The notes: a model not told the origin generated them from the letters alone. Positions 28,907-38,069 are shown, numbered from the stretch's first letter. The stretch is 64,000 nt of DNA from Vreelandella nanhaiensis (GCF_003990185.1 NZ_RZHF01000016.1:124001-188000), one strand, 5' to 3'. Made by a program: numbers and translations.

Positions 28907-29923
28907 ATGGCATTACTTGAAGTTTCCCAGTTGGATGTACGCTTTGCCTTACGCCAGGGCGAGGTTAAGGCAATACGCGATGTAAGTTTTACGCTTGAGC
29001 GTGGTGAGCGTTTAGGCATTGTCGGCGAGTCCGGTGCGGGCAAATCGGTCGCGGCCTTTTCGCTTTTGAACCTGATTTCCAAGCCAGGGTTTATTGCCGG
29101 TGGCAGTGTTCGTTTTGAAGGGCAAACACTGAATACCATGTCGGAACGCGGCTTGCGGAAAATTCGCGGCAACCGCATCTCGATGATTTTCCAGGACCCG
29201 ATGATGACCCTGAACCCGGTGTTATCCATCGGTGAGCAGATGGTCGAGTGCTTGAAGGCTCACCGGCGCATTTCTTCGCGGGATGCGCGTGCCATTGCGC
29301 TGGACAAGCTGCGCCAGGTGCAGATTCCTTCACCGGAAAAGCGTCTGGACCAATACCCCCATGAGCTATCGGGCGGGATGCGCCAGCGGATCATTATCGC
29401 CATCGCCCTGCTGCTTGACCCCGATATCATTATTGCCGATGAGCCTACCACTGCGCTTGATGTCACCATTCAGGCGGAAATTATGGCGTTGCTGCTAGAT
29501 CTTTGCGAGCAGCACAATGTAGGTCTGATTCTGATTACCCATGACTTGGGTGTGGTGAGCCAGGTTACCCAGCGCATGCTGGTCATGTACGCCGGCCGGG
29601 TAATTGAACAGGGCCCCACACGGGAAATTATCAACGACCCGCAACACCCCTACACCCAAGGGCTGATCAACGCCCTCCCTCAAATGGCAACACCGGGTGA
29701 AAAGCTTAATCAGATTCGCGGCAGCATGCCGTCGCTTTCCAATCTGCCAAGCGGCTGCGCCTTTCATCCACGCTGCGATTTTATCAGGCGCACTGACGGG
29801 CAAGTCCGCCCGGCCTGTATCGAGCAGGTACCTGGCTTTGTACAGGCGGGTAACTGTCAGGCGGCTTGCCATATGGTGGCCGAGCTCCAGGAAGATCGTC
29901 GTTTAAAAGAGGAGAGCCAATGA
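28907..29923 (+). CDS. Peptide ABC transporter ATP-binding protein (DppD type)
   Basis: ATPase of the importer (338 aa). Walker A is GESGAGKS at residues 40-47, the signature LSGGMRQR and Walker [13 protein letters not shown] are intact, and the H-loop reads LITHDLGV. The C-terminal oligopeptide-transporter extension with [11 protein letters not shown] (iron-sulfur-type cysteines of DppD/OppD) is present, which supports a peptide-class transporter. The stop overlaps the second ATPase start by 4 bases. Confidence 0.94.
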   Translation: MALLEVSQLDVRFALRQGEVKAIRDVSFTLERGERLGIVGESGAGKSVAAFSLLNLISKPGFIAGGSVRFEGQTLNTMSERGLRKIRGNRISMIFQDPMMTLNPVLSIGEQMVECLKAHRRISSRDARAIALDKLRQVQIPSPEKRLDQYPHELSGGMRQRIIIAIALLLDPDIIIADEPTTALDVTIQAEIMALLLDLCEQHNVGLILITHDLGVVSQVTQRMLVMYAGRVIEQGPTREIINDPQHPYTQGLINALPQMATPGEKLNQIRGSMPSLSNLPSGCAFHPRCDFIRRTDGQVRPACIEQVPGFVQAGNCQAACHMVAELQEDRRLKEESQ

Positions 29924-30987
29924 GCATGCCCGCAAGCGCCAGGGTAGATAACCATATCCCTGCTGAAAACGTCGATGTCGCCCAGCCATTGCTGCAAATT
30001 CGCGATCTGAGAAAACGCTTTTCGCTGTCAGGTGATTTTCTTGACCAACTCCGCTTCAAGGGCGGCAAACTTGTCCGTCATCAAGAGCATGTACATGCCA
30101 TCAACGGCGTGAACCTGGATATCAAGCGCGGTGAAGCCCTGTGTGTGGTAGGCGAATCCGGCTGCGGAAAATCGACCGTGGCGCGCACCGTCATGGGGCT
30201 TTTAAGTCCTTCCGAAGGCGAGATTCATTTCGATGGTCAGCGGATCGACCATTTAAGCTCGCGCCAGCTGCTGCCCTATCGCAAGCGTATGCAGATGATC
30301 TTCCAGAATCCCTATGCGTCACTGAACCCACGCATGACCATTCAGCAAACTCTGGAAGAGCCATTGCGTCTGCACCATCCAAAATGGAATCGACAGCAGA
30401 TCGCCGATAAGGTTGAAGAAGTCATGCGCTCGGTGGGTATCGACCCCGACTGGGGCAAACGCTTTGGCCACGAATTTTCTGGTGGGCAGCGCCAGCGTAT
30501 TGCTATCGCCCGCGCCTTGGCCGTCGACCCAGAATTCATTGTTGCTGATGAACCTATTTCAGCACTCGACGTGTCGATTCAGGCTCAGGTGCTCAACCTC
30601 CTGATGGAAGCGCAGCACGAACGTCATCTCACTTACCTGTTTATTACCCACGATCTGGCCGTGGTAGAGCATTTTGGTACTCGTGTAGCCGTCATGTACT
30701 TGGGTACCGTATGTGAAATAGCCACAACAGCCACACTCTTTTCCAAGCCGCGCCACCCCTATACTCAGGCACTGCTCTCTTCCATTCCGCGCCTGGAAGA
30801 TGACCGGCCACAGCATATTCGGCTTAAAGGCGAAGTGCCGACCCCGGTTCACTTACCTAGCGGCTGCGTATTTCATGGTCGCTGCCCGTATGCTAACCCG
30901 CGCTGCCGCGAGGAAATACCTTTACTGCAAATGCAGCATGATGGCACTCACGTTGCGTGCCACGCTGTAGAAGAAGGCCGCTTATGA
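29920..30987 (+). CDS. Peptide ABC transporter ATP-binding protein (DppF type)
   Basis: Second ATPase (355 aa from the chosen start). Walker A is GESGCGKS at 78-85, the signature FSGGQRQR, Walker B FIVADEPISALD, and the C-terminal SGCVFHGRCPY extension. The frame is open further upstream, but ATG 29920 overlaps the previous stop (ATGA) and has AGAGGAG just before it. With the other ATPase it forms a heterodimer that energises the two permeases. Confidence 0.94.
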   Translation: MSMPASARVDNHIPAENVDVAQPLLQIRDLRKRFSLSGDFLDQLRFKGGKLVRHQEHVHAINGVNLDIKRGEALCVVGESGCGKSTVARTVMGLLSPSEGEIHFDGQRIDHLSSRQLLPYRKRMQMIFQNPYASLNPRMTIQQTLEEPLRLHHPKWNRQQIADKVEEVMRSVGIDPDWGKRFGHEFSGGQRQRIAIARALAVDPEFIVADEPISALDVSIQAQVLNLLMEAQHERHLTYLFITHDLAVVEHFGTRVAVMYLGTVCEIATTATLFSKPRHPYTQALLSSIPRLEDDRPQHIRLKGEVPTPVHLPSGCVFHGRCPYANPRCREEIPLLQMQHDGTHVACHAVEEGRL

Positions 30988-31036
30988 ATCGCGGCGCTTT
31001 ACTAGCGAGGCAAGCTCCATTACTGCGAGGTAAGGC

Positions 31037-31945
31037 ATGGAAATTCGCTGGCTAGAAGACTTTATTGCCCTGGCCAGAACACGGCACTTTTCGCGTGCAG
31101 CGGATGATCAACACGTTACTCAGCCCACCTTTTCCCGGCGAATCAAGCTTCTGGAAGAGGAAATGGGGGTCACGTTGATTAATCGTCAGACCCTGCCACT
31201 TTCCCTGACCCCGGCCGGTGAAGAGTTTCTTACCCTGTGCGAGCAGGTTACCGACCGGGTGCGCTTAACGCGGGAGCGCTTACGAGAGATCAATGCAGGC
31301 CAACAGCGGCGCATCATGGTGGCCGCCCCGCAAAGCTTGCTGGCCCATTTCTTGCCCGAATGGTTGTCTTCTACCGGCTGGCAACATCAGGTACAGCCCT
31401 ATCTGCGAGCCACCGGCTGGGTAGCCCACGACTATTTCCAGGCGCTGGCACGCGCCGAGTGCGATCTGGCGATTTGCTACTGGCCTGTTGGGCGCTGCGA
31501 CCTGGATATTGACACCAGCGCCTGCCACTACCGGGTTATTGGGCATGAGCGATTAATTCCCGTAACCGGGGTTACCCCTCTGGGGGAGCCATGTACCGCG
31601 CTGCCCGGAACGCGCCAGCAGCCTTCGCCCTGGCTTGCTTACCCCAAACGGGGTCTGCTCGGCTCGGCCATAAAGGCTCATCTGGCCCGGCTGCCTCAAA
31701 GCACGCACTTGATTGCGCAAAGCGAAAACCTGTATGCCGCCGGTATCAAGGAGCTACTGCTGCTTGGCTATGGTATGAGCTGGCTACCCGAGCGCAACGT
31801 TGCCGCTGAACTTGCCGAAGGCACACTGGTTAGAGCCGGTGATAGCCGCTGGGATGTGCCCATGGAGCTGCGCCTATACCGCTATCAAAAGCATCACGCC
31901 GAACTCGAAAGGCTCTGGAACGAACTGCCCGCACTCCGCGTTTAA
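31037..31945 (+). CDS. LysR-type transcriptional regulator (HypT-like N-terminus)
   Basis: A 302-aa LysR protein. The HTH region MEIRWLEDFIALARTRHFS and DDQHVTQPTFSRRIKLLEEEMG resembles HypT-like regulators. The effector domain follows from about residue 90. It sits between the importer and pepQ, same strand, 49 bases after the ATPase and 12 bases before pepQ, so it is probably part of or next to that operon and may control it. The effector is unknown. Confidence 0.87.
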   Translation: MEIRWLEDFIALARTRHFSRAADDQHVTQPTFSRRIKLLEEEMGVTLINRQTLPLSLTPAGEEFLTLCEQVTDRVRLTRERLREINAGQQRRIMVAAPQSLLAHFLPEWLSSTGWQHQVQPYLRATGWVAHDYFQALARAECDLAICYWPVGRCDLDIDTSACHYRVIGHERLIPVTGVTPLGEPCTALPGTRQQPSPWLAYPKRGLLGSAIKAHLARLPQSTHLIAQSENLYAAGIKELLLLGYGMSWLPERNVAAELAEGTLVRAGDSRWDVPMELRLYRYQKHHAELERLWNELPALRV

Positions 31946-31957
31946 AAGGATTTCCTC

Positions 31958-33259
31958 ATGTCAGAGACACTCTTCGCCCTGCAGCTTGCCCACCTAAAGC
32001 GCCTCGACCGCGCCTATACCGACATTCTTGAGCGTCTTGGCTTTGAAAGCGTGGCGATCTACAGCGGCCACAGCGATTATTTCTTCGCCGACGATCACGC
32101 CCCGGCCTTTCAGGCCTACGGGCACTTCATGCACTGGGTGGGCTTGAGTGACGCCGAGCATAGCTGGGTGGTGATCGAACCAGGCCAAAAACCTCGGCTG
32201 CTGCTCTACGCTCCCAGTGATTTCTGGCATTTGACCACCACCCTGCCCGACGAGCCCTGGATCGAGGCCTTCGACATCACGCTTTGCCAAAAGCCCACCG
32301 CGCCGACGCTTTCTAAAAACGCCGCGGTGATCGGCGATACAGCAAGGCTCGGTGAAGAGCAGCGCCAAACGCTTGGCAACGTCGAACTCACCCCCGAGTC
32401 GTTGATCACCGCGCTCGACGAGCTGCGCGTGACAAAGACCGACTACGAACTCGCCTGTCTTCGCGAGGCCAACCGGCTGGCTAAGGCGGGCCACCAGGCG
32501 GCCAAGGCGTCGTTCATCGGCGTGGGCGCCGAGCTCGACATTCAGCTCGCCTACCTGGGCGCCAGCCGCCAGCGCGAATCCCGAGTGCCCTACCAGAACA
32601 TCATCGGTTTGAACGGCCACGCCGGCGTGCTGCACTACCAGCACTACGACCTTACTCCGCCGAAGATGCGCCATAGCCTGCTGGTGGATGCAGGCCACCG
32701 TTTTCGCGGCTACTGTGCCGACATCACCCGCACCCACGTCGGCCCGGATGCGCCGGAAATCTTCGCCGCCCTGGTGGTCGCGCTGCATGGGTTGAAAAAC
32801 GAGCTGGTGCAGTGCATCGGACCGGGCGTGGAGTTTACGGCGCTGCACGAAACGATGCACCAGCGCCTGGCGGATATTCTGGTGAGCTTCGACCTTTACA
32901 AGGACAGCGCCGAAAGCGCGCTCGAGCTCGGCGTCACCCGCGCCTTCTGCCCGCACGGGCTGGGGCATTTGCTGGGGCTACAGGTGCACGACGTGGCGGG
33001 GCTTAAAACCGAAGATGGCGCGCCGCTACCCGCCCCCGAAAAGCACCCGGCGCTGCGCCTGACGCGCACACTCAAGCCCGGCATGGTGGTGACCATCGAA
33101 CCCGGACTCTATTTCATTCCCATGCTGCTGTCCCCGCTCAAGGAGCAGGGTCGTGCCGTCAATTGGCCGCTGGTGGAGTCGCTGATCAACTGCGGCGGTA
33201 TTCGCATCGAGGATAACGTGCTGGTCACCGAATCCGGCTTCGAGAACCTGACGCCTTGA
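31958..33259 (+). CDS. pepQ: Xaa-Pro dipeptidase
   Basis: Cytoplasmic M24 metallopeptidase that splits dipeptides with C-terminal proline. All five di-metal ligands of the pita-bread fold are readable: Asp244 in LLVDAGH, Asp255 in YCADITRTH, His337 in PHGLGHLLG, Glu381 in TIEPGLYF and Glu418 in IRIEDNVLVTE. The length of 433 aa is normal for PepQ. It follows the importer and LysR gene on the same strand, so imported Xaa-Pro dipeptides could be digested here; proline would also serve as an osmolyte (inference). Base composition is clearly more GC-rich than the importer genes. Confidence 0.94.
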   Translation: MSETLFALQLAHLKRLDRAYTDILERLGFESVAIYSGHSDYFFADDHAPAFQAYGHFMHWVGLSDAEHSWVVIEPGQKPRLLLYAPSDFWHLTTTLPDEPWIEAFDITLCQKPTAPTLSKNAAVIGDTARLGEEQRQTLGNVELTPESLITALDELRVTKTDYELACLREANRLAKAGHQAAKASFIGVGAELDIQLAYLGASRQRESRVPYQNIIGLNGHAGVLHYQHYDLTPPKMRHSLLVDAGHRFRGYCADITRTHVGPDAPEIFAALVVALHGLKNELVQCIGPGVEFTALHETMHQRLADILVSFDLYKDSAESALELGVTRAFCPHGLGHLLGLQVHDVAGLKTEDGAPLPAPEKHPALRLTRTLKPGMVVTIEPGLYFIPMLLSPLKEQGRAVNWPLVESLINCGGIRIEDNVLVTESGFENLTP

Positions 33260-33310
33260 GCCTCCCAGGCTTAAAGGGGTCGTCCCTTTGGCGCTGACGG
33301 TTTTAACCAA

Positions 33311-34087
33311 TCAGATCCTGAAAAGCCGGCGGGTATTGTCGCGAATGGCCTCGGCAATCTCCTCCGGCGACTCTTCGCGAATCTCGCAAAGGCTATGCCA
33401 GACGTGGCGAATACGCTCGGGCCGATTGGGCTCGCCCTGAAACCCCTGCACCGGCATATCCGGCGAGTCAGTCTCGAGCAAAAGCGATGAAAGCGGCAGG
33501 CGCGAAAGCGTTCGGCGGGTCTTGGTGGCCCGCTCGTACGTTAGCGTGCCGCCCACGCCGATATAGTACCCCGCCTCGATGAAAGCCCGTGCCTGCTGCT
33601 CGCTGCCAGCAAAACCGTGCACCACCCCGGTCCTTGGCAGCTCGATTCGCCTTAGATGCATCGCGAGCTTGTCGTGGGCGCGCCTGGAGTGGAGGATTAC
33701 CGGCAGCTCGAACTCACGCGCCAGACGCAGCTGCGCTTGAAGCAGCGCCTCCTGCCTTTCGAACTGCGGGTCGTCGATGTAAAGATCCAGCCCGATCTCC
33801 CCGATCGCTACCAGCTTCTCTGGCCTTTGGCGAAGCCATTCCTCGAGCCGGTCGAGATGCGCCTCTTCGAACTCGCCGATCGCCATCGGGTGAATGCCGA
33901 GCGCGGCGTAAACCGGATCGAAACGCTCGGCCAGCGCCATCACACCGTCGAAGCGCTCGGCCGTTACGCCCACCGCGATGATTTTTTCGACCCCGGCCTC
34001 GCCTGCCCGCGCAAGACTCTGCGCTTCATTGCTTGCGAAGGGGGGGAAATCGAAGTGGCAATGGGTATCAACGAAGGATGTGGACAC
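33311..34087 (-). CDS. tatD: TatD family metal-dependent deoxyribonuclease
   Basis: TIM-barrel metallohydrolase (258 aa). The N-terminal HxH metal site is DTHCHFD (His9, His11), with GEIGLDLY, VILHSRRAHDKL and ETDSPDMP further on. The family has 3'-5' DNase activity and roles in DNA repair or cell quality control. It is convergent with pepQ and shares its unusually GC-rich codon use, unlike the genes on either side. Confidence 0.93.
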   Translation of the reverse strand: MSTSFVDTHCHFDFPPFASNEAQSLARAGEAGVEKIIAVGVTAERFDGVMALAERFDPVYAALGIHPMAIGEFEEAHLDRLEEWLRQRPEKLVAIGEIGLDLYIDDPQFERQEALLQAQLRLAREFELPVILHSRRAHDKLAMHLRRIELPRTGVVHGFAGSEQQARAFIEAGYYIGVGGTLTYERATKTRRTLSRLPLSSLLLETDSPDMPVQGFQGEPNRPERIRHVWHSLCEIREESPEEIAEAIRDNTRRLFRI

Positions 34088-34141
34088 GTGGCTACTCCTT
34101 TACCGTTTGAGATAGCTTAAAAGTGTGTAAATCGAGCATAC

Positions 34142-34170
34142 ACAAAAACGCCCGGCGTTTGCCGAGCGTT
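34142..34170 (-). terminator. Intrinsic terminator of the OmpW-like gene
   Basis: On the minus strand a 10-bp stem (AACGCTCGGC with GCCGGGCGTT, one wobble, 4-base loop AAAC) leads into TTTTTG. It lies 30 bases past the stop of the porin gene. Confidence 0.85.
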
Positions 34171-34199
34171 TCGAGGTGACTAACGTCGATCAGAGAGCG

Positions 34200-34802
34200 T
34201 TAGAAGCGGAAGGTAACACCGCCACCGACCGTCAGCGGATCCATATCCACCTTGCCAACGGTTTCGCCACCGGTGCGGATATCGGAGCTTACATCCGCGT
34301 AGCTTGCAAAGCTGTTCAGCGATACGTTTTCGGTAACCGCTAGATCGACACCGACCTGACCAATGGCACCGTAGCTTGATTTAACGCTTACATCGCTCGG
34401 CTCGCCGGAGAAACGCGTGTAATTCACGCCCGCACCAACATATGGCTGAACGCGTGAATCCATGCCACCCAGCGGGTAATAGTTCACCAGCAGGTTGACC
34501 GGCATACGGTCGAAGCTGCCGTTATTGCCCGCTGCATTAAACTGATGCTCAAATTTCTCGGAGCTATTCAGCTCAATGCCGACTTTATCAGTGAACAGGT
34601 AACCAGCGCCGAAGGTGAAGCCGCTCTCGTTCTGAACATTGAGCTCATTGCCGCCTACATTACCGTTACCAGAACCGGTATCAGTTTTTGCATAGCCACC
34701 GCGGACAAATGCATCGCCTGCGTTATATGCCAACGCCGCCTGACTTGCCAGAGCAAAACCAGCAGTAATCACAGCGGCTGAAATCAATTTTACGTTGCGC
34801 AT
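34200..34802 (-). CDS. OmpW family outer-membrane beta-barrel protein
   Basis: Small eight-stranded porin-like protein (200 aa). The signal peptide ends at ALA-YNAGDAF. The start of the mature protein GDAFVRGGYAKTDT, the YLFTDKVGIELNSS and PYVGAGVNYTRF segments and the C-terminal VTFRF with terminal Phe (the BAM recognition residue) match OmpW. OmpW proteins pass small hydrophobic molecules. I took ATG 34802 with GAGG 9 bases upstream; an ATG three codons earlier has the site too close. It has its own terminator and a long upstream region. Confidence 0.9.
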   Translation of the reverse strand: MRNVKLISAAVITAGFALASQAALAYNAGDAFVRGGYAKTDTGSGNGNVGGNELNVQNESGFTFGAGYLFTDKVGIELNSSEKFEHQFNAAGNNGSFDRMPVNLLVNYYPLGGMDSRVQPYVGAGVNYTRFSGEPSDVSVKSSYGAIGQVGVDLAVTENVSLNSFASYADVSSDIRTGGETVGKVDMDPLTVGGGVTFRF

Positions 34803-34944
34803 TTGGTTCATCCTCGTTGCATTTTAGCTGGACTAGCGCCGGGCAACCGGCTTACCTATACAATATATACTACTCGAACAGTGTTTCCAAATTCCTTGTG
34901 GAGTTTTTGCGTAGGTTTATATAAATTGAATGTTTATTAAGCGC

Positions 34945-34970
34945 AAAAAAAGACCTCCCGAAGGAGGCCT
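34945..34970 (-). terminator. Strong minus-strand terminator with no gene before it
   Basis: Read on the minus strand, an 8-bp stem (AGGCCTCC with GGAGGTCT, one wobble) is closed by a C(UUCG)G tetraloop and followed by seven T. This is a textbook terminator, yet no minus-strand gene lies to its right before the monooxygenase gene at 36198, which has its own terminator. Confidence 0.85.
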
Positions 34971-35321
34971 AGGTGGAGCACGCCAGCTCACTCTATGTAT
35001 CGCCCGGCAGGTTCACCGTGGCGACGTGGCAAAGAAGGGAGAGCACCCACTATCGAATCAATCTCGATGTAAACAACTCTATTCATTTGCTGCTTGTATT
35101 TTATAATGCGATACATGTGCCAATAATATTTTTTATATTAAAAAACATAACCTTAAAAATTTTCGTTTGTAATGCTATGCTGGGCTTTTCTGGAATATTT
35201 GCAAAAGCGCACCGATCCGGCGCATCTTTTCTCGCTTTGCCTCATAACGAATCACTCAATAACTCCGGCAAGAACCTCGAGGGTATTATCGAACCGCCGA
35301 TACCACCCAGGAGACATACTC
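34971..35321. other. Long leader region with AT-rich block; possible small RNA on the minus strand
   Basis: About 350 bases before the SDR gene. Positions 35080-35175 are strikingly AT-rich, with an A/T run around 35122-35160, while 34975-35045 is ordinary GC. An in-frame plus-strand extension of the SDR gene through here does not look coding. On the minus strand, about 70 GC-richer bases lead straight into the orphan terminator at 34945-34970, which fits the 3' end of a small RNA or of a deleted gene. I see no convincing promoter pair for it. Confidence 0.4.
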
Positions 35322-36086
35322 ATGACAAACCCTCAGACCTACTACATCACCGGAGGCGCCCAAGGCATTGGCCTCGGCATCGCCCAGATGCTATTGGCCG
35401 ATGGTCACTGCGTTGCCATCACCGACATTGACAAAAACGCCCTTGACGCAGCACTTGAGAGGCTATCCAACCACCAACAGCTATTGACCCTGCAGGCAGA
35501 TGCCGGCGATGAGGCTCAGGTAGCAATGAGTCTTGAGAAAACCGTCAGCCACTTTGGCCGCCTGGACGGCATCGTGCACAACGCGGGCATTGCCGACCCT
35601 TTTCATGGCCCGGTCGAGCAGCTCTCACTCGATACCTGGCAAGCCTACTTGAACACCAACCTCACCGGAGCGTTCTTATGTGCCAAACATGGGGCACCGT
35701 ATCTACGCGCTCAGGGTGGCAGTATCGTGCTGATGGCCTCTTCCCGCGCCATCCAGTCCGAGCCGGACACCGAAGCCTACGCCGCCAGCAAAGGCGGTAT
35801 TGTGGCCCTGACCCACGCACTGGCGGTCAGCCTCGGCCCGGATATTCGGGTAAACGCCATAAGCCCCGGCTGGATCGAAGTCGGCGACTGGCAAAAGCCC
35901 TCCCGCCAGCAGCCCATCGAGCACCGCGCCATCGACCGCGAGCAGCACCCCGCCGGGCGCGTTGGCACGCCTGAAGATATTGGTGCGCTGACCCGTTTTC
36001 TACTCTCCAAGGAGTCAGGCTTTATTACCGGCCAGAATTTTGTGGCCGATGGCGGCATGACGCGCAAAATGATCTACGCCGAGTAA
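35322..36086 (+). CDS. Short-chain dehydrogenase/reductase
   Basis: NAD(P)-dependent oxidoreductase of the classical SDR type (254 aa). The cofactor motif TGGAQGIG is at residues 10-17, HNAG at 86-89, catalytic Ser140/141, Tyr153 and Lys157 (YAASK), and PGWI further on. Asp35/37 after strand 2 (ITDID) suggests NAD preference. The start at 35322 has GGAG 9 bases upstream. It converges on the flavin monooxygenase gene and shares its terminator; both may act on one oxidised substrate series, an alcohol or ketone (inference). Confidence 0.92.
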   Translation: MTNPQTYYITGGAQGIGLGIAQMLLADGHCVAITDIDKNALDAALERLSNHQQLLTLQADAGDEAQVAMSLEKTVSHFGRLDGIVHNAGIADPFHGPVEQLSLDTWQAYLNTNLTGAFLCAKHGAPYLRAQGGSIVLMASSRAIQSEPDTEAYAASKGGIVALTHALAVSLGPDIRVNAISPGWIEVGDWQKPSRQQPIEHRAIDREQHPAGRVGTPEDIGALTRFLLSKESGFITGQNFVADGGMTRKMIYAE

Positions 36087-36100
36087 CCAAGACGACGATC

Positions 36101-36130
36101 AAAAAAGGCCATCCGAAAATGGCCTTTTTT
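36101..36130. terminator. Bidirectional terminator between SDR and monooxygenase genes
   Basis: A perfect 12-bp inverted repeat (AAAAAAGGCCAT with ATGGCCTTTTTT, 6-base loop) lies 14 bases after the SDR stop. The T runs on both strands let it serve both convergent genes. Confidence 0.92.
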
Positions 36131-36157
36131 CCTCATGCCCTGCATCACCAGACTTGC

Positions 36158-36205
36158 ACTTTGTTTTATGCCAACTTTGTTTTATGCCAACTTTGTTTTA
36201 TGCCA
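36158..36205. repeat. Three perfect tandem copies of a 16-bp unit over the monooxygenase stop codon
   Basis: The unit ACTTTGTTTTATGCCA occurs at 36158-36173, 36174-36189 and 36190-36205 without a mismatch. The copy at 36190 contains the last codons and the TAA stop of the minus-strand monooxygenase gene, so the two extra copies lie just past the stop. This looks like recent slippage or local duplication. Confidence 0.95.
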
Positions 36206-38012
36206 AGTGGTGAACCGACTGCAGACCATAGACGGGCGTCTCCAGCCCTTCCATACGCGCTTTCAACTGCAGCGCTAAATAGTGCGAGTAGTGGCGTGAC
36301 TGGTGCAGGTTACCACCATGAAACCACAGCGCCTCCTGCTGGGTGGGCTTCCACATGTTGCGCAGTTCGCCTTCCCAAGGGCCAGGGTCTTTGGTGGTAT
36401 CAGAGCCCATACCCCAACATTTGCCTACCTTATCCGCCACTTCCTGGGAGATAAGCCGTGCTGCCCAGCCGTTCATGGAGCCGTAGCCGGTGGCATACAC
36501 GATCAAATCCGCCTCCAGTTCGCTGCCGTCGGTCAGAGTGATCGAGCGTGGATTAATGCGCTCGATGCCGACGCCGCTGCGCAGCTTGATATCACCGTTG
36601 GCGACCAGCTCACTGGCGCCTACGTCGATGTAGTAGCCCGACCCCCGGCGCAGGTACTTCAAGAAAAGGCCGGACTCATCATCGCCGAAATCAAGCATGA
36701 AACCCGCGTCTTCCAATTTTTGATAGAACGCTGCGTCACGCTGTTTAACGGCGTCAAACGCCGGGCGCTGGAAGTCAGGCAGCAGCCTGTAAGGGATTGA
36801 AGCAAACAGCAGATCGGCTTTGTCATGGGTCAACCCGCTGGCTACCGCCTCCTCTGAGTAGAGCGGCCCCAGCACCTCCTCCATCAATGAATCCGACTTG
36901 ACGATATGGGTCGAAGAGCGCTGAAGCATGGTGACATCGGAACCATGCTCCCAGAGTGCGGCGGCAATATCATGGGCAGAGTTATTCGAGCCCACGATCA
37001 CGCACTTTTTGCCTGCGTACGCATCCGGCCCCGGGTGCTGGCTGGAGTGCTGCTGCTCGCCTTCAAAGCTCTCCGCGCCTGGAAACTCGGGCACGTTGGG
37101 CATCCCCGACATGCCGGTGGCCATCACCAGCTGTTTAGGGCGTAGCGTGATCGCCTCGCCGTTGCGCTTCACGTTGACGACCCATTCGCCCGCGGCTTCA
37201 TCGAAGCGTGCATTCTGGCACTCGGTAGAACCCCAATAATTGAGCTCCATTACCTTCGTGTACATTTCCAGCCAATCGCCCACCTTGTCTTTCGGGGCAA
37301 ACACTGGCCAGTTATCAGGGAAGGGAATATAGGGCAGATGGTCGTACCATACCGGATCGTGCAGGCAGAGAGATTTGTAGCGTTTGCGCCAGGAATCGCC
37401 GGCACGCTCGTTGCGCTCGACGATGATCGTTGGCACGCCCATCTGTTTTAATCGCGCCCCCAGACCAATCCCCCCTTGGCCACCGCCAATAATCACGCAG
37501 TAGGGTTGCTGCGTGTAGCCCAGCTCGGCTTCCTCGCGCTCTCGGGCTTCAAGCCAGGTTTTTCGCTGTTTATTAGCGCCGTGCTCGGCCCCTTTGGGCC
37601 GGTGGTGATTACGCGGTTCGGGAAAATCGTCCAGCGCCTGCATGGTAGTAAGCAGCGTCCAGCACTTGCCCTCTTTCAGGCGCAAGTACCCTTTGCCGCT
37701 GGCGAGCGCTGTTTTAAAGGTGAACCACGCCTCAACAGTATCGCCGTTTTCGCTGGCCTCCCCTTCGAGCAGCCACTGCGTGGGTCGGGTATTGGCCAGC
37801 GTGGCGCTGAGCATGGCCTGGATTTCATCCTTGCCTTCGCAGGTTTTGAGATTCCAGGTAAACGCTAGAAAGTCGCGCCAATAGCACTCATCGTTAAACA
37901 GCGTCAGTACGCGCTCAATATCCTTCGCTTGCAGCGCCTCATCAAACGCATGCAGCCATGCGTTGGCCGTACTGGTAGCGTTTTGCGGTGTTTGTACATC
38001 TGTGTGGGTCAT
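36198..38012 (-). CDS. Flavin-containing monooxygenase with N-terminal NTF2-like domain
   Basis: A 604-aa FAD/NADPH enzyme. Residues 15-130 form an NTF2/SnoaL-like domain (NAWLHAFDEALQAKDIERVL, in part). The oxygenase follows with the FAD motif GGGQGG at 176-181, the FMO/BVMO-type fingerprint FEGEQQHSSQH at 316-326 (F-x-G-x-x-x-H, ending in His rather than Tyr or Trp), the NADPH motif VGSNNSA at 340-346 and YATGYG near the end. The enzyme should hydroxylate or oxygenate a soft nucleophile or ketone; the substrate is unknown. I placed the start at 38012, where GGAG precedes the ATG. A sigma-54 promoter lies at 38070-38085 and the divergent activator gene follows. Confidence 0.9.
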   Translation of the reverse strand: MTHTDVQTPQNATSTANAWLHAFDEALQAKDIERVLTLFNDECYWRDFLAFTWNLKTCEGKDEIQAMLSATLANTRPTQWLLEGEASENGDTVEAWFTFKTALASGKGYLRLKEGKCWTLLTTMQALDDFPEPRNHHRPKGAEHGANKQRKTWLEAREREEAELGYTQQPYCVIIGGGQGGIGLGARLKQMGVPTIIVERNERAGDSWRKRYKSLCLHDPVWYDHLPYIPFPDNWPVFAPKDKVGDWLEMYTKVMELNYWGSTECQNARFDEAAGEWVVNVKRNGEAITLRPKQLVMATGMSGMPNVPEFPGAESFEGEQQHSSQHPGPDAYAGKKCVIVGSNNSAHDIAAALWEHGSDVTMLQRSSTHIVKSDSLMEEVLGPLYSEEAVASGLTHDKADLLFASIPYRLLPDFQRPAFDAVKQRDAAFYQKLEDAGFMLDFGDDESGLFLKYLRRGSGYYIDVGASELVANGDIKLRSGVGIERINPRSITLTDGSELEADLIVYATGYGSMNGWAARLISQEVADKVGKCWGMGSDTTKDPGPWEGELRNMWKPTQQEALWFHGGNLHQSRHYSHYLALQLKARMEGLETPVYGLQSVHHLA

Positions 38013-38069
38013 CGCGGATACTCCAGGTGCGTTATTATTGTTGAACTGTCGGCAAGACACTCAACTTTA

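Noticed and set aside
33274..33290. AAAGGG/CCCTTT dyad after pepQ
   Set aside because: Only 6 bp with no T run; too weak to annotate as terminator.
34973..35431. A plus-strand frame in the leader of the SDR gene that could look like a 152-aa protein
   Set aside because: It lies across an AT-rich block, ends inside the SDR gene in another frame and shows no domain or codon pattern; the SDR start at 35322 with its GGAG site explains the region.
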